In this document: positions 17,777 to 27,616 of the stretch, one piece after another | Layout: each line of letters begins with the position of its first letter | How positions within the stretch are numbered: position 1 is the first letter of the stretch | Source: Pelobacter propionicus DSM 2379 | GTDB lineage: Bacteria; Desulfobacterota; Desulfuromonadia; Geobacterales; Pseudopelobacteraceae | Direction: 5' to 3' | Assembly (NCBI RefSeq): GCF_000015045.1 | Contig: NC_008609.1 | Location: forward strand, 2,303,501-2,367,500 | DNA: 64,000 bases | Notes under the pieces: generated by a model | What the model saw: only the letters and a program-made list of their open reading frames with translations | Database searches by the model: none | Told to the model about the DNA's origin: nothing | Translations under genes and position numbers: made by a program

Positions 17777-20700
17777 TCAGTTTTTCACCGTTACCGCGAT
17801 ACTCGACTGATATATGTTCCCCAAACGGTCAAACCCCTTGATCAGGATCGTGTGGCTACCATTGGCTACGACCTTTGAATTCCAGTTATAGCTGTAGGGC
17901 GCCTTGGTGTCGGCGGCCCGCAGGGAGCCGTCAACGTAGAAATACACCTTGGTCAGTGACACGCCTGTGCTGACGCCGGCCTTTATCGCAACGGTGGCGG
18001 AAACGGTCGCGCCATCCGCCGGTGAAGCGACGATTACCACACTCGGCAGCTTGATGGTCGTGGTGGCGGACTTGGCGGCGGAGACGTTGCCGGCGGCGTC
18101 TTTGGTCCAGGCGTAGGCGGTCCTGGTACCCTCGCCACTAAAGGTGAAGCTGGTGGGAGCACTGCTGCTCCACCCGCTGGCCGTGGCGCCGGGAGCGGTG
18201 GCGCTCTCGGTGATCAGGTAGCCGGTGACACCAACATTGTCGCTGGCGCTGAAGCCGGAGACGGCAACGGTCAAGGAGGTGGCGCTGGTCGGCAGGCTGA
18301 AGGCGCTGATGGACGGCGCAGTGGTGTCCGGCAGCTTGATGGTCGTGGTGGCGGACTTGGCGACGGAGACGTTGCCGGCGGCGTCTTTGGTCCAGGCGTA
18401 GGCGGTCCTGGTACCCTCGCCACTAAAGGTGAAGCTGGTGGGAGCACTGCTGCTCCACCCGCTGGCCGTGGCGCCGGGAGCGGTGGCGCTCTCGGTGATC
18501 AGGTAGCCGGTGACACCAACATTGTCGCTGGCGCTGAAGCCGGAGACGGCAACGGTCAAGGAGGTGGCGCTGGTCGGCAGGCTGAAGGCGCTGATGGACG
18601 GCGCAGTGGTGTCCGGCAGCTTGATGGTCGTGGTGGCGGACTTGGCGACGGAGACGTTGCCGGCGGCGTCTTTGGTCCAGGCGTAGGCGGTCCTGGTACC
18701 CTCGCCACTAAAGGTGAAGCTGGTGGGAGCACTGCTGCTCCACCCGCTGGCCGTGGCGCCGGGAGCGGTGGCGCTCTCGGTGATCAGGTAGCCGGTGACA
18801 CCAACATTGTCGCTGGCGCTGAAGCCGGAGACGGCAACGGTCAAGGAGGTGGCGCTGGTCGGCAGGCTGAAGGCGCTGATGGACGGCGCAGTGGTGTCCG
18901 GCAGCTTGATGGTCGTGGTGGCGGACTTGGCGACGGAGACGTTGCCGGCGGCGTCTTTGGTCCAGGCGTAGGCGGTCCTGGTACCCTCGCCACTAAAGGT
19001 GAAGCTGGTGGGGGCACTGCTGCTCCACCCGCTGGCCGTGGCGCCGGGAGCGGTGGCGCTCTCGGTGATCAGGTAGCCGGTGACACCAACATTGTCGCTG
19101 GCGCTGAAGCCGGAGACGGCAACGGTCAAGGAGGTGGCGCTGGTCGGCAGGCTGAAGGCGCTGATGGACGGCGCAGTGGTGTCCGGCAGCTTGATGGTCG
19201 TGGTGGCGGACTTGGCGACGGAGACGTTGCCGGCGGCGTCTTTGGTCCAGGCGTAGGCGGTCCTGGTACCCTCGCCACTAAAGGTGAAGCTGGTGGGAGC
19301 ACTGCTGCTCCACCCGCTGGCCGTGGCGCCGGGAGCGGTGGCGCTCTCGGTGATCAGGTAGCCGGTGACACCAACATTGTCGCTGGCGCTGAAGCCGGAG
19401 ACGGCAACGGTCAAGGAGGTGGCGCTGGTCGGCAGGCTGAAGGCGCTGATGGACGGCGCAGTGGTGTCCGGCAGCTTGATGGTCGTGGTGGCGGACTTGG
19501 CGACGGAGACGTTGCCGGCGGCGTCTTTGGTCCAGGCGTAGGCGGTCCTGGTACCCTCGCCACTAAAGGTGAAGCTGGTGGGGGCACTGCTGCTCCACCC
19601 GCTGGCCGTGGCGCCGGGAGCGGTGGCGCTCTCGGTGATCAGGTAGCCGGTGACACCAACATTGTCGCTGGCGCTGAAGCCGGAGACGGCAACGGTCAAG
19701 GAGGTGGCGCTGGTCGGCAGGCTGAAGGCGCTGATGGACGGCGCAGTGGTGTCCGCATTCTGCACGTTTACGGTAACGGTCGATGAAGTACCGATGTTGC
19801 CGCTGCTGTCCACGGCCCTGGCTGTCAGGGTGTAGCTTCCATTGGCCACCTGGGTGGTATCCCAGGTGAAGTTGAAGGGGGAAGCATTACTGGCAAACAG
19901 GAGGGCGCCATTGGCATACACCTCGACCATGTTCACTCCCACGTTGTCGCTGGCTCCGGCGCTGACGGTGATCGTGCCACTGACAATGGAATTGCTGAGC
20001 GGCGCGGTCAGCGCGACGGTCGGCGCGGTGATATCGTTGTTTACCACCGAAACCGTCTTGCTCGACTCTCCCACGTTACCGGCGGCATCATAGGCCTTGA
20101 CCGTGAGGGTATAGGTTCCGGAAGCCAGGGTTGCCGTGTTCCACGAATACACATAGGGGGATGCGGCTTCCGTGGCCACCAGTACGCCATTGACGTAGAA
20201 CTCGACTTTGGTGACGCCCACGTTGTCCTCGGCACTGACACTGATCGATACCGTGCCGCTGACGTTGGATGAGGCCGCTGGTGAAGATATGGCAACCGTC
20301 GGCGCCGAAGTTTCAGAAATGACAACCACATTGGAAAAAGTGCTTTCCAGTCCCGCTGTGTTGTACGCCTTGACCGCGAAACTGTAGGATTTGGCGGGAT
20401 CGAGTCCGGCAATGGTTGTGGTTGTCTGGTTCTGCACATCAACGGCGACCGCATCGTCAAAGTTTGACGACTCCGCCGCATAGTACACCTTGTACCCGGC
20501 CAGATCGGATTCGGTGTTGGGGTCCCACTGCAGCGCCACGGATGATGCCGAGCTTACGGAGCTCATGCTCAGGGAGAGAATGGAAGCCAGCACCGAATTG
20601 ATCAGCATTTTCTGCAGGCGGATGCCATGCTTGATCTCATGGGGACGGATGTATCCCTCGGCAACGAGGACGTGACCCAGTTTTTCGCCGGTCTGGCTCT

Positions 20701-21196
20701 GCTTGCGCAAGGCCTTTTCCAGTTGTTCACGGGAGATGTGACCGGTGGCCACCAGCAGTTCGCCCAGCCTGAGCGGGCTGGAGGAAGGGGCCGTCTGATG
20801 CCTCTGGAAATCCAGCAGCGCCTTAAGCTGGCACTCGCTGAGCAGGCCAAGACGGATCAAAACCTCACCGATCTTTTCACCGCTCCGCTGCTGCTCCTCG
20901 ATGGCCTGGTCCAGTTGTTCCGCGCTGATATGCCCCGAGTGTACGAGAAGTTCTCCCAGCAGCTGCCGCTCGCCGGCCGCCACCTTGACCGCGTCACCGA
21001 TATGGTTGAGATGCTTCTGCAAAAGCAGGGGAGCGCCAATATCTCCCGGCTTCAATAGTCCCATCCTGACCAGGACCTGCCCCAGGAGTTCCCGCGTATG
21101 TTTCTGCTCATCCAGGGCACGTTCAAGACTCTGGGTGGAGAGCAGGTTGCCATCCAGCAATATCTGGCCAATAGGACGTCTGAAAAGGTTTCGCAT
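17777..21196 (-). CDS. MshEN-like domain array fused to FnIII/Ig-like repeat adhesin
   Basis: A 1,139-residue mosaic. Residues 1-195 hold about six copies of the GSPII_E_N/MshEN half-motif, such as RLGELLVATGHISREQLEKA with a trailing Gln. MshEN domains bind cyclic-di-GMP in the MshE and PilB/XpsE ATPases. A hydrophobic segment (about 197-220, LINSVLASILSLSM) resembles a signal anchor. After it come an FnIII domain (SVALQWDPNTESDLAGYKVY), two bacterial Ig-like domains (to about 480), six almost identical 95-residue repeats (481-1050) and a final Ig-like domain. No LPXTG or PEP-CTERM signal ends it. Start: AAGGAG is only 2 nt from the ATG at 21202 but 8 nt from that at 21196, so the latter is chosen. 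Likely topology is cytoplasmic sensor, membrane anchor, exported stalk; this is inferred. Confidence 0.72.
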   Translation of the reverse strand: MRNLFRRPIGQILLDGNLLSTQSLERALDEQKHTRELLGQVLVRMGLLKPGDIGAPLLLQKHLNHIGDAVKVAAGERQLLGELLVHSGHISAEQLDQAIEEQQRSGEKIGEVLIRLGLLSECQLKALLDFQRHQTAPSSSPLRLGELLVATGHISREQLEKALRKQSQTGEKLGHVLVAEGYIRPHEIKHGIRLQKMLINSVLASILSLSMSSVSSASSVALQWDPNTESDLAGYKVYYAAESSNFDDAVAVDVQNQTTTTIAGLDPAKSYSFAVKAYNTAGLESTFSNVVVISETSAPTVAISSPAASSNVSGTVSISVSAEDNVGVTKVEFYVNGVLVATEAASPYVYSWNTATLASGTYTLTVKAYDAAGNVGESSKTVSVVNNDITAPTVALTAPLSNSIVSGTITVSAGASDNVGVNMVEVYANGALLFASNASPFNFTWDTTQVANGSYTLTARAVDSSGNIGTSSTVTVNVQNADTTAPSISAFSLPTSATSLTVAVSGFSASDNVGVTGYLITESATAPGATASGWSSSAPTSFTFSGEGTRTAYAWTKDAAGNVSVAKSATTTIKLPDTTAPSISAFSLPTSATSLTVAVSGFSASDNVGVTGYLITESATAPGATASGWSSSAPTSFTFSGEGTRTAYAWTKDAAGNVSVAKSATTTIKLPDTTAPSISAFSLPTSATSLTVAVSGFSASDNVGVTGYLITESATAPGATASGWSSSAPTSFTFSGEGTRTAYAWTKDAAGNVSVAKSATTTIKLPDTTAPSISAFSLPTSATSLTVAVSGFSASDNVGVTGYLITESATAPGATASGWSSSAPTSFTFSGEGTRTAYAWTKDAAGNVSVAKSATTTIKLPDTTAPSISAFSLPTSATSLTVAVSGFSASDNVGVTGYLITESATAPGATASGWSSSAPTSFTFSGEGTRTAYAWTKDAAGNVSVAKSATTTIKLPDTTAPSISAFSLPTSATSLTVAVSGFSASDNVGVTGYLITESATAPGATASGWSSSAPTSFTFSGEGTRTAYAWTKDAAGNVSAAKSATTTIKLPSVVIVASPADGATVSATVAIKAGVSTGVSLTKVYFYVDGSLRAADTKAPYSYNWNSKVVANGSHTILIKGFDRLGNIYQSSIAVTVKN
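18046..19755 (-). repeat. Six tandem 285-bp coding repeats
   Basis: Six head-to-tail units of exactly 285 bp (95 codons) start at 18046, 18331, 18616, 18901, 19186 and 19471. They differ at very few positions: the unit at 18046 has gcg for gac at one codon (Ala for Val in the protein), and units at 18901 and 19471 share a silent ggg/gga change. Near-identity at synonymous sites indicates recent expansion or gene conversion. Each unit encodes one Ig-like module with DNVGVTGYLITESATAP and AYAWTKDAAGNVSVAKSAT. Confidence 0.97.
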
Positions 21197-21500
21197 CGTC
21201 ATTACTCCTTTTCCTCTATGTACGAGTGTTCATCGGCTACAGTGCACATACTCTGCAGTGTCATTCTCTCGACTTCGGCCATCACCGAACAAGAAAATAT
21301 TTCCAAAAATCGCTCCTCGGCGTCGCCATGACCAGAAAACAGGCCTTGTGTTTACCTGGTTACCTTTTTAATTTTGATAATACCACATACTTCACCACAC
21401 CACATGCGCTAAGCAGGGGACAGGCACATTGTTGCGGCTGTTCAGGCTGAAACGCAGCGTTACGATACGGGCTTCGACCGTACGTGCGCCTCGCTCCCGG

Positions 21501-23345
21501 TCACTCCCGCGTCGCGTCGTTGGAAACGCGGACCGGAACCGCCAGAGGAAAGATTTCGTCCCGCCCGTCGTTCATACCCATGGCACGCTCGTTCCCGAAC
21601 AGGGCCAGCCAGACCCGGATGTTTTCCACGATGATAACCGCGACCAGAGCAATGATAACCATACTGAGAGCGGCGTTGAGCACCATCCCCCTGGAGAGGT
21701 AGAGCCTGATGTTCATGAAACCCGCGGCAAAGCTGGTCACGGCCATGAAGGCGCAAGGCAGCGCCGTAACCAGGGCATAGCGTTTTTTCCTGGCGATGCG
21801 CAGGAGGATGGTTGTCCCAATGGCCAGAGCCAGACATGCCAGTGCCTGGTTGGTAACGCCGAACATGGGCCAGATGGAGGAAACATCCCCGGTGTAGAGC
21901 ATGTATCCCCAGGCAGAGGAGACGGCGGCGCTGGTCAGGACGATGCCCGGCACCCAATCGGTCTGTCCCAGCTTTTGGTGGACGTTTGCCAGGATATCCT
22001 GCAGGAGGTAGCGCGCCACCCTGGTTCCCGCGTCGATGGTAGTCAGGATGAAGAGCGCCTCGAACATGATGATGAACTGAAACCAGTATTTCATCGTGTG
22101 CTGCAACCCCACACCGACACGGGAAAAGATGTGGGCCATGCCCACAGCCAGCGATATCGCCCCGCCGGGACGGTGGCTGACGTCGAGCCCCACCAGGCGG
22201 CACAATTCCGGCAGATCCCGCACCGGCATGTTCAGGCGCGCGAAGGCTTCGGCCGATGAGTTGATGGCAAAGTAGTCATTGGGCACCAGCGTCACCGCCG
22301 CCAGGAGCGCCATCAGCCCCACAAAGGCCTCGGTCAGCATGGCGCCGTACCCCACCAGGGGGATCTGACTCTCCTTCTCCAGCATCTTGGGGGTCGTGCC
22401 GGAGCCGATCAGTGCGTGGAACCCGGAAATGGCGCCGCAGGCGATGGTGATGAACACATAGGGCCAGACGGGGCCGGGGATGATCGGTCCTCCGCCGGCG
22501 ATGAACCGGGTCGCGAAGGGCATCTGCACGCTCGGGTTGACAAAGAAGAGCCCCAGGGCCAGCCCGCCGATGACCGAGATTTTCATGTAGGTGCTCAGGT
22601 AATCCCGGGGCGCAAGCAGCAACCACACCGGCAGGGCAGCCGCGCAGAAGCCGTACAGCGGCAGGATGATCGCCAGACTCTCCTTGCTGAAGGTGAACCA
22701 TCCGGCGATGGACGACTGGGCGACGGGAGCCCCGAAGTATACGGCGGCAACCACGGCCGTGACTCCGGCCAGGGAGCCGGACAGGATCGCGCCCGGCCTG
22801 AGTTTGAACATATAGAGCCCGGTGATCATGGCGATGGGGATGGTCATGCCGATGGTGAACACGCCCCAGGGGTTGTTGTACAGGGCATTGGTGACCGCCA
22901 CAGCAAGACCGGCCAGGGCGACGATGATGATGAACAGGGTCACGAAGGCGGTGGTTACGCCGGTCAACCTGCTCACGTCCCTGCGGGCGATGACCGACAG
23001 GGACTCCCCCTGGTGACGGATGGAGGCGAACAGAAGGATCATGTCATGGACGCAGCCGGCGAAGACCGACCCCAAGAGGATCCAGAAAAAGCCCGGCCCC
23101 CAGCCGTACTGGGCCGCCAGGGTGGGACCGATCATTGGCCCAGCTCCGGCGATGGCGGCGAAGTGATGGCCGAACACGACCCACTTGTTCGTTGGAACAA
23201 AATCCTTGCCGTCATTGCGGGTAACCGACGGCGTGACGTTGCGATCATCCAGCATCAACACCCTGGCGGCAATGAAAGCAGCATAGTAGCGGTACGCCAG
23301 GACAAGCACACAGAGGGCGGAGAGCAGCAGCCAGATGACACTCAT
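21501..23345 (-). CDS. cstA: Carbon starvation protein CstA family transporter
   Basis: A 614-residue membrane protein with about 16 hydrophobic helices. It starts MSVIWLLLSALCVLVLAYRYYAAF and includes FVPTNKWVVFGHHFAAIAGA, GPTLAAQYGWGPGFFWILLG and an internal GFHALIGSGTTPK, all typical of CstA. CstA family members import peptides or pyruvate during carbon limitation. In this group a pyruvate or peptide role is possible but not decidable from sequence. It is monocistronic, with no btsSR-type two-component pair nearby. The ATG at 23345 gives the conserved N-terminus. Confidence 0.93.
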   Translation of the reverse strand: MSVIWLLLSALCVLVLAYRYYAAFIAARVLMLDDRNVTPSVTRNDGKDFVPTNKWVVFGHHFAAIAGAGPMIGPTLAAQYGWGPGFFWILLGSVFAGCVHDMILLFASIRHQGESLSVIARRDVSRLTGVTTAFVTLFIIIVALAGLAVAVTNALYNNPWGVFTIGMTIPIAMITGLYMFKLRPGAILSGSLAGVTAVVAAVYFGAPVAQSSIAGWFTFSKESLAIILPLYGFCAAALPVWLLLAPRDYLSTYMKISVIGGLALGLFFVNPSVQMPFATRFIAGGGPIIPGPVWPYVFITIACGAISGFHALIGSGTTPKMLEKESQIPLVGYGAMLTEAFVGLMALLAAVTLVPNDYFAINSSAEAFARLNMPVRDLPELCRLVGLDVSHRPGGAISLAVGMAHIFSRVGVGLQHTMKYWFQFIIMFEALFILTTIDAGTRVARYLLQDILANVHQKLGQTDWVPGIVLTSAAVSSAWGYMLYTGDVSSIWPMFGVTNQALACLALAIGTTILLRIARKKRYALVTALPCAFMAVTSFAAGFMNIRLYLSRGMVLNAALSMVIIALVAVIIVENIRVWLALFGNERAMGMNDGRDEIFPLAVPVRVSNDATRE

Positions 23346-23575
23346 GAATATAACCTATCTATTGCGGAATATCAGTTTCATCACCGGGAAAGGAGAGCCC
23401 GTGGTCAGATCCCCCCCATTGCCTGCCTCAGTGCCTGACGGCATGAAAACAGGGCTGGTGGGGATTGAGGATACATCCCCCTGTTTCATTAAATCAATTC
23501 TTTTCTGCATGGTTACCCGGAAAGGATGATTCGGCCATGCAACACCAGCTTGCAGACGCATTGAGACGAGTCAGA

Positions 23576-23619
23576 TACAAAAAATAAGAGGCGGAACCAT
23601 ACCACATGGTCCCGCCTCT
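23576..23619 (-). terminator. Terminator after the glutamate synthase operon
   Basis: On the minus strand AGAGGCGGGACCAT pairs with ATGGTTCCGCCTCT (one mismatch) around a 5-nt loop, followed by TATTTTTTG. It lies 26 bp after the last gene of the operon. Confidence 0.85.
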
Positions 23620-23645
23620 CTCTGTTTCACTATTTCTCCGTCAGG

Positions 23646-25961
23646 CTACAGAATGGTCTTCTCCATGGCCCAGACGCCGCAGGGGCAGATGGAGGCGCAG
23701 ATGCCACAGCCGATGCAGTAGCGCTCGTCGGATGTGTACTCCACCGAGCCGTCCTCCTTCTCGGTGCGCACGATGGCCCCCTCGGGACAGGTCTCCAGGC
23801 ACATGCTGCAGTCGCGGCAGGTGCCGCAGGAGATGCAGCGGTGCACCTCGTCCTTGGCATCCCTAAGACGGAAACGACCGCGATTCTGGGGCATGAACAG
23901 CTCGCGGCTCAGCCTTTCCTGGGGGATCATCTCCGGCTTCTTGGCGGCAACCAGTTCCCAGCCGTTCAGGTAGGCGTCGATGTATCCGGCCACCTCGCGG
24001 CCGCCGGCGATGGCATGGGTCAGGAGTCCCGGTTTGGTGGTATCGCCGATGGCAAAGACCTTTTCATTCCTGAGCGACTGCCAGCAGTCGTTCACATCCA
24101 TCATCCCCCGATCGGTGAGCCATTCTCGGGGCACATAGGAGAGGTCCGGCCGCTCGCCAATGGAGATGATCACCGTGTCGGCCTCGATCAGTCGGCCATC
24201 CTTGGTGTGCAGTCCGTCGTCATCGATGCGCTCGGTGAACACCGGCCACTGGATCTCTCCCCCCAGGGCGTGGAAGTGGTCGATCTCCTTCTGGTAGGCT
24301 GCCGGGCGCTGCACGTCGATGGCGGTGACACGTTCGGCGCCCATGGCGTAGGCCCCCAGAGCCACGTCCATGCCGGCGTTGCCGGCGCCGATGACGACAA
24401 CCTTTTTCCCGACCCTGGGTTTTTCACCGTTGTTGATGCTCTTCAGGAAATCCAGCCCCTTGACCAGCCGCTCATGGCCGGGAAAGGGGATCACCACAGG
24501 GTTGTGGGCACCGCTGGCCAGCACCAGGGCATCGTACTGATCCTGCAGGGCACTAAAGGCGGTCTTGTCGATCTTCTGGGAAACGCGGATGTCGGTTCCC
24601 ATCTGCTTGATGCGGTTGACCTCGCTCTCCAGAATCTCCCGGGGCAGTCGATCCATGGGGATGGCCTGGCGCAGCTTGCCCCCCACCTCCGTGTCTCCCT
24701 CGAACAGAGTCACGCTGTGCCCCAGAAGGGAGAGCTGCCAGGCAGCGGAGAGGCCACCGGGACCGCCGCCGATGACAGCCACCCTCTTGCCGGTTTTCGG
24801 CTTCCTGGTCGGTGGCGCAGCAGCCTGGGAGAGCCTGCCCAGTTCCTGCATGGCCACCGGAAGGTCGATGTACTGGCGGCTGCAGGCATCCTTGCACAGG
24901 TTGGGACAGACCTGGCCGCAGACGCTGGCCGGGAAGGGAGAATAGGTCAGCACCAGCTCCAGCGCCTCCTTGACCTTGCCCTGGCGCAGCAGGTTGATGC
25001 GGTCCTGGGTGGGAATACCGGTGGGACAGGCGGTCTGGCAGGGAGCGCCGTAGAGCTTGTTCTGCCAGTGGGGGATCTTGAGCCGGTCCTCGCCGGTGTT
25101 GACGAAGCCGATCACCCGGTCGTAGTCATCCGAGACCACGTCGGAGAAGATGCCCCCCTCCACCCACTTGGTGGTGCGGAACTCCCTCATGGTGATCCGC
25201 TCGCGGCGCTGGCGCTCCTCCCAGCTCATGGGAGTAATCTTCTTCCACTGGGAGAAGTCGGTCAGTTCGGCCAAGAGCTGGGGCCGCTCGATCTTCTCCA
25301 GGAAGACCGGCATGTTGGCGGAAAGGAACTCCCGGTCAGCCTCATCCAGTTCCAGCTGCCAGACGAATTTGGACAGCCCCGTGACCGGCCCGCGCACATA
25401 GATGGTGCCCCCCACCATGCCGACGCAGCCGCGGTCACCCAGCATTGATTCGAACTGTTCGGAATCGTAGCCGCAGACCACGGCGATGCCGCCCCCCATG
25501 AACTCGAAGGAGAAGGAGCCGGTGTTCTTCAGCACCCACAGCTCCGGGGCATCGTAGGCCGGGTCGTGCTTCATCAGGGAGCCGGTGCGGGTTCCGGCCC
25601 GCCCCCCCACGTAGATCTTGCCGCTGGCGGCGCAGTGGGCGGTTGTGTCGCCGCCGTCCCCCTTGAGGGTCAGGATGGCGCCGGCATTGAGCCAGCCCAC
25701 ATCGGCCGGCGCCGGACCGTCGATGATGATCTCGGTCCCTTCCAGCCCGAAGGAGCCGACCCGCTGCCCCGGGTTTTTCACCCGGAACTTGAGCGGCGTG
25801 CCGTCCTTTGTCCAGAGCGGGCCGCCGATGTCGTGGTGGCCAGAGGCCAGGATCTCGAATTCGGTTTCCCCGGCATCCAGGGCGTCGTAGACCTTCTGCA
25901 GCAGCTGCTGCGTGGATATGCGTTTGTTATGCTCATCAAAGCCTGAAATATAGGCTGCCAT
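23646..25961 (-). CDS. Glutamate synthase: GXGXG domain fused to GltD-like subunit and ferredoxin
   Basis: A 771-residue fusion. Residues 1 to about 230 are the glycine-rich GXGXG domain normally at the C-terminus of GltB (GDGGDTTAHCAASGKIYVGG). A Cys-rich Fer4_20 segment follows (CQTACPTGIPTQDRI, CGQVCPNLCKDAC), then FAD- and NAD(P)-binding Rossmann motifs (VAVIGGGPGGLSAAW, VVVIGAGNAGMDVAL) as in GltD. The chain ends with two 4Fe-4S clusters (CISCGTCRDCSMC, CIGCGICASICPC). It probably supplies electrons from NAD(P)H or ferredoxin to the FMN subunit encoded next to it. It is the last gene of a three-gene operon; the 11-bp gap to the FMN subunit indicates co-translation. Confidence 0.88.
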   Translation of the reverse strand: MAAYISGFDEHNKRISTQQLLQKVYDALDAGETEFEILASGHHDIGGPLWTKDGTPLKFRVKNPGQRVGSFGLEGTEIIIDGPAPADVGWLNAGAILTLKGDGGDTTAHCAASGKIYVGGRAGTRTGSLMKHDPAYDAPELWVLKNTGSFSFEFMGGGIAVVCGYDSEQFESMLGDRGCVGMVGGTIYVRGPVTGLSKFVWQLELDEADREFLSANMPVFLEKIERPQLLAELTDFSQWKKITPMSWEERQRRERITMREFRTTKWVEGGIFSDVVSDDYDRVIGFVNTGEDRLKIPHWQNKLYGAPCQTACPTGIPTQDRINLLRQGKVKEALELVLTYSPFPASVCGQVCPNLCKDACSRQYIDLPVAMQELGRLSQAAAPPTRKPKTGKRVAVIGGGPGGLSAAWQLSLLGHSVTLFEGDTEVGGKLRQAIPMDRLPREILESEVNRIKQMGTDIRVSQKIDKTAFSALQDQYDALVLASGAHNPVVIPFPGHERLVKGLDFLKSINNGEKPRVGKKVVVIGAGNAGMDVALGAYAMGAERVTAIDVQRPAAYQKEIDHFHALGGEIQWPVFTERIDDDGLHTKDGRLIEADTVIISIGERPDLSYVPREWLTDRGMMDVNDCWQSLRNEKVFAIGDTTKPGLLTHAIAGGREVAGYIDAYLNGWELVAAKKPEMIPQERLSRELFMPQNRGRFRLRDAKDEVHRCISCGTCRDCSMCLETCPEGAIVRTEKEDGSVEYTSDERYCIGCGICASICPCGVWAMEKTIL

Positions 25962-25972
25962 ATATATCCTCC

Positions 25973-27616
25973 TTAGCAGACGTACTGGACCTGCAGACGG
26001 TCCGCTACGGCTTTATCGGTTGAGACCAGACAGTCGGAACGGCCGACCGGCAGCGCAGAGTTGCCGATGGGCGCCATCAGTTTGCGCAGTTCCTGATCCA
26101 TGCCCAGGAAATAGTTGACGATGTTCTCGGCAACGCGGTCCGGGTTGAGACGGCGCACCAGGGTCGGCTCCTGGGTGGTGATGCCGGCCGGACAGAGGCC
26201 GGTGTTGCAGGCGTTGCAGCGACTGTGCTCGTTCCCCAGGCAGCCGGCCATCTGCAGGATCAGCTTGCCGGTGAAGACGCCGTTGGCGCCCAGGCAGATC
26301 ATCTTGAAGGCGTCGGCGGCCAGGTTGCCGGTCTTGCCCAGGCCACCGGCGGCCCAGAGCGGGATCTGCCCCTGGCGCCCTTGGGCAACGGCGGCCAGGT
26401 AGCAGTCGCGCAGCTTGCTGACGATGGGGTGGCCGGTGTGGTCCAGGGAGATGTCATGGGCCGCGCCGGTGCCGCCGTCGATGCCGTCCATGAAGAAGCC
26501 GCCCACGATGTTGTACGGGTCGCGCACCAGGTTGTTGAACACCGAGACCGAGGTGGCGCTGGCAGCCACCTTGATGGCCACCGGCACGCGGAACTTGAAG
26601 GCGGCGTTCATGGAGAGGAACATCTTCTGCACGCTCTCCTCGATGGAGTAGAGCCCCTGGTGGTTGGGGGGGGAGAGCAGGTCGGCCTTGGGCACGCCGC
26701 GGATGGCCTGGATGTGGGAGGCGACCTTGGCTGCCATGAGCAGGCCGCCGTCACCCGGCTTGGCCCCCTGGCCGATCTTGATCAGCACGCCGGCCGGGTC
26801 TTCGATCATCTTGGGCATGGCCTTGATGATGCGGTTCCAGCCGAAGTGGCCGGAGGCGATCTGCAAGATGGTGTACTTCAGATATTTGCTGGTTAAGAGC
26901 TTGACCGGCATGCCCCCCTCGCCGGAGCACATGCGCACCGGCAGGCCGCACTCCTCGTTCAGGTAGGCCACCGCCATGGCCACCGCCTCCCACATCCTCC
27001 AGGAGAGGGCGCCGATGGACATGTCGCCGATGATGACCGGGTAGATCCAGCTGGTGGGCGGTGTATGACCGGTGGGGACCAGCTTGCCGTCAGGACCGAC
27101 CGTGAAGGGCAGTCGGTCCGCGGGCAGGATGCGTCCCAGGGGCGCCAGGCAGTCGAAGGTATGGCGCTGGGCATCCAGGCTCGGGTCGGTCATCTGGGAG
27201 ATGCGCCCCACCCGCAGGGTGTCCAGGGTGCGGGCCTGATTTTCCAGGTTGTTGCGCCCGCCACGCTTGGGACCGGAGGCGGTGGCTGTCTGGTAGACCA
27301 CGTTGAAGCGCGAGTCCGGGTTGCGCTCGGAGCGGATGGCGCTGTTGGGGCAGACCCGCTCGCAGACGCCGCAGCCGCGGCAGTAGTGTTTCAGCACATT
27401 CAGCTGGGTGATCACCGGCACGGCCTTGAAGCTGATCTTCGGCTCCGGAGTCTCCGTATCGGAGAAGGCCTTGCGCCGCCGCTCGATCCTGGGCTTGATG
27501 GCGCCAAAGGTGCAGGCCGCCACGCAGGAGCCGCACAGGGTGCAGCGCGTAGTATCGTAGATGACCTTCCAGGGCAGGTCATTGCAGGCCAGATCGTTTA
27601 TCTTTACTGTTTCCAT
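25973..27616 (-). CDS. Glutamate synthase FMN-binding synthase subunit with ferredoxin domain
   Basis: The 547-residue protein starts with two ferredoxin-type clusters (CTLCGSCVAAC and CRGCGVCERVCP) and continues as the FMN barrel of GltB (GSGEGG-type region MCSGEGGMPVKLL, DGIDGGTGAAH, GANGVFTGKL, CNACNTGLCPAGI). The barrel condenses ammonia with 2-oxoglutarate to make glutamate. This arrangement matches the archaeal-type split GOGAT rather than the 1,500-residue GltB of E. coli. Its start overlaps the end of the amidotransferase gene by 13 bp. Confidence 0.9.
   Translation of the reverse strand: METVKINDLACNDLPWKVIYDTTRCTLCGSCVAACTFGAIKPRIERRRKAFSDTETPEPKISFKAVPVITQLNVLKHYCRGCGVCERVCPNSAIRSERNPDSRFNVVYQTATASGPKRGGRNNLENQARTLDTLRVGRISQMTDPSLDAQRHTFDCLAPLGRILPADRLPFTVGPDGKLVPTGHTPPTSWIYPVIIGDMSIGALSWRMWEAVAMAVAYLNEECGLPVRMCSGEGGMPVKLLTSKYLKYTILQIASGHFGWNRIIKAMPKMIEDPAGVLIKIGQGAKPGDGGLLMAAKVASHIQAIRGVPKADLLSPPNHQGLYSIEESVQKMFLSMNAAFKFRVPVAIKVAASATSVSVFNNLVRDPYNIVGGFFMDGIDGGTGAAHDISLDHTGHPIVSKLRDCYLAAVAQGRQGQIPLWAAGGLGKTGNLAADAFKMICLGANGVFTGKLILQMAGCLGNEHSRCNACNTGLCPAGITTQEPTLVRRLNPDRVAENIVNYFLGMDQELRKLMAPIGNSALPVGRSDCLVSTDKAVADRLQVQYVC

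Noticed and set aside
18046-19755. Regular repeats as a CRISPR array
   Set aside because: Units are 285 bp, contiguous without spacers and in-frame within a protein-coding gene.
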